In this document: one piece after another, positions 34,365 to 43,109 of the stretch | Layout of the letters: each line of letters opens with the position of its first letter | Position numbering within the stretch: the stretch's first letter is position 1 | Notes under the pieces: generated by a model | Seen by the model: the letters and a program-made list of their open reading frames with translations, nothing else | What the model was told of the DNA's origin: nothing | The model's database searches: none | Origin: Lepidurus packardi | Taxonomy: Eukaryota > Arthropoda > Branchiopoda > Notostraca > Triopsidae | Reading direction: 5' to 3' | NCBI GenBank assembly: GCA_023053545.1 | Contig: JAKZAN010000004.1 | Coordinates: 8,556,001 to 8,620,000, forward strand | DNA length: 64,000 bases | Program-made: the position numbers and the translations under genes

Positions 34365-35749
34365 TTAATCTGATTTTGAGTGATCACGAATTCGCCAAGC
34401 TCGACTGGTGTACCGAAGCCAAATTAGGAAAAGGTCCCTGCCCATCTGAATCCAGCTTAGAACAGGTACCATTTTGGTGCCTAATCAAAGAATTTTTTTA
34501 ATCAATTATGAAATTCGGTTATAATTTGAAATGTTTTTGTCGCGAAAAGGATTTTATTTACCGTCGATTTCAGTCCAACGAATTGCAACTTCTTCTATAG
34601 GAATTGACAACTTCTCAGCAATGAACAGGAGTTCCACATCGAATGCCCTAAAATGTAGATGAATAATTAATGAATTACATGGCAAGTAAGTTATTAATTT
34701 GAAAGAAATTGGTTTATCAGCGATTTTTACCAGCGTTCGATGTGGAGACTTGGGAAGCACAAACGAACTGCTTCACGCGTAAATAGTTTGAATCCGCATT
34801 GAGTGTCGCGTATAGAACGCACAGCGAAAAACCAAACTAAGGAATGGAAACCATGCATAAGAAAAGTTCGGAAGTAAGAGCGTGTAGCTATGGAGTCTTC
34901 CTCCAAATGAGCTCGAGATCCACAAACGATAGCAGGAACGATGCCACCGTCTTCTTGACCTTGAAGATTTATATTTTAATAAATACTTTCACGTATGCTA
35001 TCTTTCTTTTACCTTTGATTTTTTCTACTAATTTACTCTCCAATTTTTCCAAATCTTCAAATTTGGAAGCTCCGTCAGCGTCCGCAAAGAGCAGGCGTCT
35101 TCCTCGGGCTCTGAGCATTCCCTAGAAATAAATATCATAGTATTTTAAAGAACGAAAGGCGAAAGAGAACTTACTAAGCGTACTGCACCACCTTTGCCTC
35201 TATTTTTAGCCAAGGTAAGAACGCGGACTTTTTCAGATCCAAATTTCTCAGAATAATTCATCGCTACTTTGGTAGTATCATCCTCACTCCCATCGTCGAC
35301 GATTATTACTTCATAGGACCGCTTAGCATTTGCTTCACAGCGTTTTTCTAGGAATGCCAGGCATTCATCCAGCATTATAGGCACTAAAAGTCACAATCTT
35401 TAGATTTTTAGTACAGAAATAAGGATTAACTTGTAATTGTTACGTCTGGTTTCTTCATTGTAAGCTGGAACTACTACTGAGAGTTCTATAGAAGCGTGAT
35501 CGAAAAGTGAAGGGAACTCGTATTTTCCGCCTGTTTTTGGATCCGTAAAGTAATTTTCTGATTTAAAGACAATGGTTCTGGCCAGAGGAGTTGTGCTAAG
35601 GCACAATGCGACCCACATCTGCAATGTAATCAAACGTATTTAATTCAGTATCACTATTTATTTTCGCTTAAAAAATACCAAACAGAATTTTGGTTTACCA
35701 GGACTAGGAAGGTGACTATTCCACACGCGATATATAGCAGTAAATCCAT
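34365..35749 (-). CDS. Alg5: ALG5, dolichyl-phosphate beta-glucosyltransferase
   Basis: Seven exons on the minus strand: 35749-35699, 35618-35444, 35383-35175, 35121-35013, 34959-34731, 34647-34562 and 34480-34365, 975 nt, 324 aa, the same length as human ALG5. An N-terminal membrane anchor spans about residues 3-30. The GT-2 fold follows: [33 protein letters not shown] and the DxD-type metal/UDP site DADG at 159-162. Later conserved blocks are [36 protein letters not shown] and [25 protein letters not shown]. The small last exon carries the tail [13 protein letters not shown]. It transfers glucose from UDP-Glc to dolichyl phosphate at the cytosolic face of the ER, giving the donor for N-glycan precursor glucosylation. 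Its ATG is 541 nt from the divergent FBXO8 ATG, so a shared promoter region is possible. Confidence 0.97.
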
Positions 35750-36290
35750 AGCTCAATTGTGCAGGAATTTTTTACGTTTGATATATTAAGCTTGCAACTT
35801 GAATGTCGAGGATGGAAAGCAAAAGGCTAACTATAGTGGCAGTAAACGGTTTAAGTTTGACACCCGCAGTAATCGTAAAAGAGAGAGCGCCTTCGTCTAC
35901 TCAACGTAGGCTCCGTTTCACTAACAAGCTATATGAGTAGCACGTGCATTTTTCCCAAACGTTGAATAGTTGTATTTGCGCAAAATCAGCCGTGAAACAA
36001 AACGTACTCAGCTTCAAAAAGAAGAAACATATTCGATTTATGACGTCACAGGACAGCGCATCAAAGCACGCTATATCCATGGCAACCACGGGAAGGTTTT
36101 ATTTATATTGTCGAATTTAACAGCTGAGTCGTGTTTGGTGACACTAGCCTAGTGTGTAACATTCTCCACGTCGCCGAAATAAGCGTGGGAAATGAGTAAG
36201 AAAGGTGTGCTTTAAAAGCAGCGTTCTTAGGCTCGTCTGTTTACTCAGCTTTTAGCCTGACCGGGCTAGATGCATGAAAGCTAAAAGACA
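35750..36290. promoter_or_regulatory. Divergent intergenic region between ALG5 and FBXO8
   Basis: A 541-nt head-to-head interval. No TATA box was seen near either start. A TGACGTCA palindrome, a perfect CRE/ATF site, lies at about 36039-36046. A short upstream frame begins at 36274 (ATG, 10 codons, TAA at 36304-36306) and overlaps the FBXO8 start out of frame. Confidence 0.5.
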
Positions 36291-37531
36291 ATGGGCGGAA
36301 GGTTAAGTTTGAGACCCTTTTCCGATCTAGAATTAGATTACCGAGCTGTAATCGCTGGACGTCAAGAAGCAGCAGACGCTGTTGAAGGAGAAGAACGTAT
36401 TCGAGCAATTAAACGAAAAGGTAATTTTGCTTTAAACATTCAACATTTTATGTACATTAACATGGAATGAAGATAAGTGCCTGTTTTTCTTAGGAAAATA
36501 TAATGAGAAGTTCCCGGATTTGAGCGAATTGCCGCCAGAACTTGGATTGGCAGTTCTTTCCCATTTAGACGCCACAGATCTTTGTTTAGCTTCGTGTGTA
36601 TGGTACGGCCTTGCTGAAGATGAAAGCTTATGGCGAGGGTAATAAATTTATTGGTCATTTAAAGCACTTATTCTAGTCTCATTTAATTGGAACATTTGTT
36701 TCAGACTCTGTAAGAGTCAGTGGGGTTATATTTCGGCTTACCGTCGTCCTTTAGCATCTGGGATGTCGTATAGACGCCTTTATTTATTGTTGGATGAAGG
36801 AACTCTGACATTTAATGCAGAAGCAACTATGGTTTGTTTCATTTTTGTTTAAAAATTTTTTTCTTCTTACATTTTATGATTGGTTCATTAAAAGTTATCG
36901 TGCTTTAGGGCGTGGATTACTTTTTTCGGCACGACCTTCTAGACGATAATCCGGATGAGATTGCTCGCTTCTTTCATTGCACCTCCAAATTAAATTTGGA
37001 ACACACACGGTGTTTTTTGGATGAAAGGTCAAGTTTACAGACTGAAAGAAATCGATATTTAATCTAATGAATTCGAGTAGACGTGATGTTTTGGAGAAGC
37101 TAGTCAGTCTTCAGAACTTTAGCAACCAGTTCTTGCCGAACGCACTGAGGAAGTTTTTTGCGCGTTTACAAGCGCCGAATAGTCGTGGCAACTACCTGCA
37201 AGCATTATTAGATAAGTTTTCGCGTCGTTTCTGCGATTGTAATCCCCAACTCGGGCTTACGCATGGTAAATTCGAGCTAAATATGAAAAATAAATTTAAA
37301 ATGCTTTATTATGATTTTCGTTTTCTAGATACTGTATATATTCTTTGTTATTCCCTGATAATGCTATCTGTGGACCTATGCAGTCCTCATGTGAAAAACA
37401 AAATGTCCAAACGGGAATTTATTCGAAACGTCCGACGAGCATTGCGTTTTCGCATTGATGATGAATTGTGTGGTCACTTGTACGATGACATTTACTTAAG
37501 AGGACATATTGCACCTAATAGTGAGTTGTAA
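36291..37531 (+). CDS. Fbxo8: FBXO8, F-box plus Sec7-domain protein; frame broken in exon 3
   Basis: Six exons: 36291-36420, 36494-36638, 36705-36833, 36909-37027, 37081-37265 and 37329-37531. The F-box (LPPELGLAVLSHLDATDLCLASCVW, then LWRGLCKSQWG) matches animal FBXO8 closely. The Sec7-like part follows (LDDNPDEIARF, NQFLPNALRKFF, SHRFC-like SRRFCDCNP, VYILCYSLIMLSVDL, SPHVKNKMSKREFIRN), ending in YDDIYLRGHIA. As in other FBXO8 proteins the Sec7 glutamic finger is absent (LPNAL where active ARF-GEFs have LPGEA). Vertebrate FBXO8 ubiquitinates ARF6. The joined exons total 911 nt, not a multiple of three. Frame is lost at the T5 run 36779-36783: before it the protein reads SYRRL, after it YLLLDEGTLTFNA in another frame, with TGA at 36808-36810 if unshifted. 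Every splice site looks intact, so an assembly indel is the first suspect, a real mutation the second. Intended length is about 302 aa. Confidence 0.93.
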
Positions 37532-37676
37532 AGAAGGACAAGTATTTTTAATACGCTTTTGTTGCAAAAGATGCACAGTTGATGTCAAGGTTGTGAACTG
37601 TATTATCTTGCTTTCAACGATATAAACATAGTCACTATCACTTTTTGCTCCCAGGAAATTGTAACAACATTTAGAT

Positions 37677-37910
37677 ACAGTAGAATCTCGCTAGAACGTA
37701 CATCGGTTATAACGAACGATCGGCTATTGTGTACAAGGTCCACTGGTCCCGGCGAAATGCCTATGTAAATGTACAGGGACAAAATCGGCTATAACGTATT
37801 CCGTATTCGCCTATAACGTATTTTCGCTTGTAGTGGACAAAAACTGAAGTCCCTTGGGCCATTTACACATGCTTGTTTGTTCGGCTATAGTGAACCCCAA
37901 CGGTGCCGTG
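37677..37910 (+). mobile_element. Fragment of a second CAGTAGA-ended DNA element
   Basis: TA followed by CAGTAGAATCTCGC at 37679, then several copies of a GGCTATAACG/GGTTATAACG-type word at about 37704-37820. The CAGTAGA end matches the element at 22827-23559, and the ATAACG words are typical of pogo/Tigger-type termini. I could not find the opposite inverted end, so this is probably a truncated copy. Confidence 0.4.
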
Positions 37911-38333
37911 CGGTAACGAATGAAAAACACCAGCCCAAGAGGAGCACGGGCTCCTCAATAAAAGTTTTCGTGGTAATGTCGAGCTCAAACCCCTCCCTCT
38001 GGCCATTTGCTATTACTAGTAAGTCTTAGCCACCTAACCTTACAACCCATGACTGTCAACCCCAAAACCTGTAGAAACATTTACTTTTAATTAAAAGTAT
38101 CCGTTCATTCTACTTAAAAATCCGAAAATGTAATACTTTTCTCCACTTTGCCCTCATTATGACATATGTAAACTCCTTCTCTAAACGTTACGGTAGAAGT
38201 AGACTTTTACGAATTGCTTTTATTCCTGGCGGCAGCAGCAAAACACAATTCCATAGGGCTAAGGTGAAGGACGACAGCTTATCGCTAAGAGGCGTAGCGT
38301 AGCGTATCGTTTAGTAGCCGTTATTCTGTCAAT

Positions 38334-38512
38334 AGGGGCGTAGTCTCTACACTTGAAAGGCGTGATTCTGCTAAATAAAGATGTAGTTTAATGTTTACTA
38401 GTGATAGTGTTCTCCCGAAAGTCTACTAGCCGTTACTGCCAAAATGAGGCGCGGTCTACCGAAAAGAGGCGTCGTCTGCCCAAACGAGGCGTGGCCTGTC
38501 ACAAAGAGGCAG
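38334..38512. repeat. Degenerate tandem repeat of a GAGGCGTGGTCT-like unit
   Basis: Successive units GAGGCGCGGTCTACC, GAGGCGTCGTCTGCC, GAGGCGTGGCCTGTC and GAGGCAG run from 38445 to 38512 with a period of about 22 nt. More diverged copies lie upstream (GGGGCGTAGTCTC at about 38335, AGGCGTGATTCTG at about 38358). Confidence 0.65.
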
Positions 38513-38919
38513 TATAACGTTTCAAAATCTTAACTCGCTGTTAGCCTTGGATAGGATCGTAACAATGGTGTTAGAATACTAAACTATTAGACTACGCCTC
38601 TTTTTAGAACAACACAACGACTAACACACTTTTAGTTTTTACAAATTTTTCGAAAATTGCTCAGATAACACTTGATTTACTGACAAGAGCGTCAAATATA
38701 CTAGAATACCTCTGGAATTTTAAGTTGTCTTAGCATACTTGCAAATTTGTTAAAATTATCTTAAAATCTTTTAAATTAGAATTTCGATTTTTATCCGATA
38801 GAAAAAAACCCGCAATTTAAACGCGCGAAAACTATATTTCCAATCGTTGAGAATAGAAAATACCCTTTTAACACTAGAAACAGTAGTCAATGTACATAAT
38901 AGCTACCCAGGCCCGGGGG

Positions 38920-40089
38920 CTATGACTTCTCTAACGTAAAATACAATATAATACCAACTACAATGGCAACGGTAAAACCAACACCAACAAGAAAGCATAA
39001 ACATTTGCGATGGGTTTTCTAGAAACAAAAAAGAAACAATATCTTAGTTAACTAATAAATTAATCTCTTTCCATCCTTAATTACCTGATAATTGGCAGCC
39101 TTTTCTAATTCCTGTCTTCCTTGTTCTACGGTGCCATGTGTCGACTCTATATTGTTTTCAATGGAATCTAAATAGCAAAAAGAAAGAAAAAATTTGACCC
39201 CGAAGGTATATTATAAATCCAGGAACTTACTTATCGTGTCTCCTTGTTCATGAACCATCGTAGCCAGTTCCTTCATAATCTGATTTACATCCAGGATATC
39301 GTTTTCTATGAGTCGGACTCGTTGTTCTCGCTCCAGCAACATCGCAGTGTCAAATTCCGCTTCTTGGAGTAATTGTAACTGTTGATGGCGTTCCTCTGCT
39401 TCATTTTCTAGTAATTGATGCCTATCACTTTCCTCTGAGCTATGTTTAGGTACTTGGTAAGGCAAAGGAAGCGACGATTTCATTCTCTGAGCGACTTCCT
39501 ATGTGCAAATGTACGTTCAATGACATTCCAAATGCAGAAAAACGTTATAACAACCTTCTGTAGGTAACTATATCTTTGTAACGACTCCTGGAATTCCGAC
39601 CTAAGCCTTTCTGTTTGTAATCTTAATGGCCTTTCAGCTTGTCTAGCCAAATTTGTTAGCTTTCTTATATCGAGGCTAGTTTGGGTAATTATTTGGTTTG
39701 TACTCAGCTGGGTAATATGCCTAATAAAATACATTATACGTATGAAGAATAAAATATGAAAAGGATGTTAAGTTAATGTAAAACATACAAAGAGTCTCGA
39801 AAGCCTTGCGAATCCCGTTCAGTCCCCAAAATTTTGACACCTCTTTCCAAATTCGATCCATTGCTTTGTATAGTAAAAATGTTGCTTGACACAGCTTCAC
39901 ATATCTAAAGAAATCCCAAGTACAAATTTAAGTAAAGTTATTTCATAATTAAAGACGACTTACTGCCCTGAATTCCGTTTCACTAAAACCAGCATTTCTT
40001 TGCCCTCCCACAACTAAAACTTCGGGTGGAATGTAAGGATCCATGGAACCATAAGCTCCCCTTAAACTGTTAGGAAATTTACTCGACAT
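38920..40089 (-). CDS. Endosomal Qa-SNARE, syntaxin-7/12 type
   Basis: Six exons on the minus strand: 40089-39964, 39904-39789, 39720-39555, 39498-39231, 39167-39085 and 39018-38920, 858 nt, 285 aa. The N-terminal helical domain starts near residue 43 (ICEAVSSNIFTIQ) with LGTERDSQGFRDSL as in syntaxin 7. The SNARE motif, about 195-253, includes LIENDILDVNQIMKELATMVHEQG; the ionic-layer Gln is Gln221 (HEQGDTI). The C-terminus is a tail anchor (CFLVGVGFTVAIVVGIILY) with a five-residue lumenal end. It would drive fusion in early/late endosomes and lysosomes. The DVNQIMKDL-like core and the single tail anchor favour the syntaxin-7/12/13 group over plasma-membrane syntaxin 1; I cannot separate 7 from 12 here. 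The exon 3 donor (AAG|GTTGTT) is weak. The start is 290 nt from the stop codon of the upstream JHAMT-like gene on the same strand. Confidence 0.92.
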
Positions 40090-40378
40090 TAAAATTGCAA
40101 CACCCCTTTTCAAGAAGAATTAAGGCTTCATGACCCCCCAAAACTATTTTCCTCCCACCTAAACAGTCCCAAAGTAAACAGTGTAGCTCGTAGTTGGTAT
40201 CTCACTAGGCTAAAACTGATTCCAATTTTCTTTTGCTTCACTCGTAGCTTTTTGGAGGCAGGATAGGATATAGTAGTACGAACTTGGAAACTGTAAGATT
40301 TTAGTATGAGTACTGTATTTATAACATAAAGTTGTATCACAAGCTAAACGTATGCTATATGGAATACTATGGTTACTA

Positions 40379-41556
40379 CTAGGGTTTTTGCAGATGAACA
40401 ACCATAAGGCGGTACTTGGCCACCGTTTTTCCGTCGTTGGAAGGCGATTTGACTTTTATCAGCTCCTGTAAGCTTTCGATGATATACTTGTCTTGCAAAG
40501 TACACGGGATTCGTTTGACAAAGGGATTGACAGCGGTTATGGCACCTAGGAAAGAATGTTAACAACCCCAAATTGCCTACAAACCGAACGCCTTTCGCAA
40601 AAGTCTTTTACTTTTGACATGATTGATGTTATCGTAGCCATAAGTTTGCCACGGCGCTTGACAGTCCAAAACGTCGAAACCGACCTTGTCGCACAAGCTC
40701 TCAAATTCTTCAGCAGGCGATACGGAATGCTGATACGGCGGAATGTAATCGTTGACATCCTATAACCAAGGAAAATATCTTAAATAAGACAAAAGAATGC
40801 CTTACAAAAAAGCACCATAACAAATCGTTACTTTCATGTATTCCATCCACTCCGTCTTTTCACTCATCCGCTCGTAGACTGTGAAGATTGGATTGGAGGC
40901 TAGGAATACTAACAAAACTTCGCCATTAGTCTCTGTTAAGTTGTACAAGTTCTCCAATACACGTCTAGCCAGATTTTTGATCATTAATACACCTATTTTC
41001 GAAAAAATTACACGTAAAATACTTATGATCTCGGATCCAGTGAAGGCAATAGAAGGAAAAGATCTTGTTGAATCCTTGGGGGAAGATTTGCCGAGGTTGG
41101 ATCACTCCAGCAATGTCGACTTGCACGAATCGCAAACGATCGTCATGACAGGAATGGTTTTTCTCGGCAAACGCTACCATTTCCTTGGAAATATCCACTC
41201 CGACAATCCTTTCACACCTGGAGTCCCAAAACTTGAACATTAGGAATCCAATTTCGATGAGGCAATACATTGAGGCAATACTCCGTAATAAAAACAACAT
41301 TCTTTTACGAAACTAAAATTAAAAGACAAAGTTTACGGAAGGTAAAGAACCTGTAAGCTACATTTCCTTGAAATAAAACTTACTTGAGGATATGAGGAGC
41401 CAGTAAGTGACAGGTAATATCTCCAGATCCACAACCCACGTCGAGTACCCGATCATGGTCTCCCCACGTCATTTGGCTGACATACTGTGCCAAAACAATA
41501 GCGGCATCTCGTTTCTGCAACGCATTCGATGAAACGTACAGCTCTGGATTCTCCAT
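40379..41556 (-). CDS. Juvenile hormone acid / farnesoic acid O-methyltransferase-like protein
   Basis: Five exons on the minus strand: 41556-41384, 41217-41023, 40964-40832, 40759-40612 and 40545-40379, 816 nt, 271 aa, the JHAMT length. The N-terminus MENPELYVSSNALQKRDA matches the JHAMT lead. SAM-binding motif I is VLDVGCGSGD at 37-46. Then come IVGVDISKEMVAFA, the FSFYCLHWIRDH block and LVFLASNPIFTVYERM, which are hallmarks of arthropod JHAMT. The end YRLMVVHLQKP is also typical. Such enzymes methylate farnesoic or juvenile hormone acid; in crustaceans the product would be methyl farnesoate. JHAMT-like paralogues are common, so the exact substrate is uncertain. Exon 2 has an alternative AG 14 nt upstream that would break frame; the chosen acceptor keeps ILKCERIVGVD. 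Confidence 0.9.
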
Positions 41557-41642
41557 ATCAGCTCGGAAGAAAAGAAAACTGTACAGTCACCAACACGAGA
41601 CGTAAACCCAAATTGGTGGCACCCAAAGTAGCCACTCCAGGC

Positions 41643-41650
41643 TTTATATA
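41643..41650 (-). promoter_or_regulatory. TATA box of the JHAMT-like gene
   Basis: TATATAAA on the minus strand, 87 nt upstream of the ATG. With a usual 30-nt spacing, transcription would start near 41619, leaving a leader of about 63 nt. Confidence 0.6.
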
Positions 41651-41939
41651 TGGCACCGTTCGGTATTCATAGGAATGAGTACCAGCCACTTAACAAAAGC
41701 TTTAGTTATATATCCCTTCATCTCTACGATTGCTCCGCCAGATACCTAAACTACACTATATTCACGAAAACCAGCTTCTAAAGAAGATTAATCTACTAGA
41801 CAAATCCTTCGAGGGTTTCTTTTTTTTCTTAAGAAACGGGTTTTCTGAATGCAATTTGTTTTTCCTTCTTTTTTCCCCCACAAAAAAGCCTTTTTTAACC
41901 CAAAAATACATTTTGAGTTTTAACCTTTTGTGGACGAGA

Positions 41940-42070
41940 CAAATGGTTATCCAGGAGGCCATCGACACCAGTAGGCAAAAACGAATTCAAGAAAGTAAAA
42001 AAGTTAAGACTTTTGAAAGATGTTTGGAGCCACGCAATAAAGAGCCGGAGTAGACTTAAGCGATTAATAA
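41940..42070 (+). other. Possible terminal exon with poly(A) signal
   Basis: A plus-strand frame ends at 42053 with a non-repetitive tail (MVIQEAIDTSRQKRIQ to EPRNKEPE, then TAG), followed within about 15 nt by TTAATAAATAAAATAAA. The composition changes sharply from the poly-T DNA just upstream. An acceptor-like CAG precedes GAGGCCATCG. There is no family match, and the upstream exon was not found. Confidence 0.2.
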
Positions 42071-42939
42071 ATAAAATAAACCCAACTTTCATATAAGGCC
42101 GCCTTCAGACAACACGGACAACCCCAAACCCTTTATGTTAATCACGATCCCCGCTCTTATATAATGAAGAGAATCAATTAGACAACGCAATGGTCTTGGG
42201 CACGCCATTTTCCCAACGGTCCGAAAATAAAATAAAAATAATATAAAAAAGTATAAACTGTCTATCCCAATTAATCCTCCCTCGTTGTTATGTTTTCAAA
42301 CTGTTTAAAAACCTCAAGAAGAAATTCGCGCAAAGATAAAGGGGTATACGTGTATCATAATAAAATCATGAAAAAAGCAGACCTTTGGGGTTTGGAGTTA
42401 CTTTTGCTCATCAGTAACGTCCCGACAAAGAAAGGAACATTTTGGCGATAACATCAAGTCTATAGTGTACGTCACGGCGCATCAAACAAGTTCGGCATCT
42501 GTTGAGTTCTAATAACACGCGCTATACACTCAAGAGTTCTCCTTTCTGAACTGATTATCAGCTCTCTTAACTAAAGCAAAAAATCGGTCCTAGTTCGCTC
42601 TTTTCCTTTTCTTCTCCTTCATGTCCTCTTTTGCTTTTGAACTCTTTGTGTTTCGCTACATATTGTGCTTATCCAATAGTATAGTGTAAAAGTCACGTAA
42701 TGGTACAATACATCATGTAACTTTTTATTTTAATTTGCTAATCGTTAATTTGTAAATTTCCTGCCTTGTGTTTACAAAAATTCATTTGTAATTTTACAAA
42801 TGTCCACCACGAATTACCTCCAAATACATTTGTTTTAATTCTTTGTTTTTAAACATACAATAGTCGCTTTTATATGGTAAGTTGCAGTTTTCATGTTAAT
42901 CTTCTTTAGTTTAATTAATTTATGATTATTTTATTGTAG

Positions 42940-43109
42940 AACAACTTCATATGCTCGCTACAAAACTATTACAAATTTATGAAAACTTCACCGAAGTACT
43001 AGGAAAATTGTATCAGAATTTACAATTCCAATACGTCTTTTCTGTACGGTCTTTGTTGGATCAATCCACAAAGCCTCAATTCGTCATTCTGGGTTGGCTT
43101 ACAGGCAAG
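42940..43109 (+). other. Exon-like stretch, possibly TMEM53/DUF829-related
   Basis: An acceptor (ttattgtag) at 42938-42939 and a donor (ggcaag|gtaaat) after 43109 bracket 170 nt of open frame. The peptide includes ENFTEVLGKLYQNLQFQY and ends STKPQFVILGWLTGK. The KPxxVILGW block resembles the first conserved motif of TMEM53/DUF829 proteins, and the exon would break just after it. No following exon with the expected next motif was found, so this may be a fragment, a gene with long introns, or chance. Confidence 0.25.

Larger units (their letters stand above)
37532..38919. other. Convergent intergenic region between FBXO8 and syntaxin, repeat-bearing
   Basis: No gene. It holds a transposon-end-like segment and a degenerate tandem repeat, both listed separately. 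The rest, 38520-38919, is AT-rich without recognisable features. Confidence 0.5.

Noticed and set aside
34280-34501. 73-codon plus-strand frame near the NAP1 3' end
   Set aside because: The opposite strand is the last ALG5 exon ([13 protein letters not shown]), so this is an antisense shadow.
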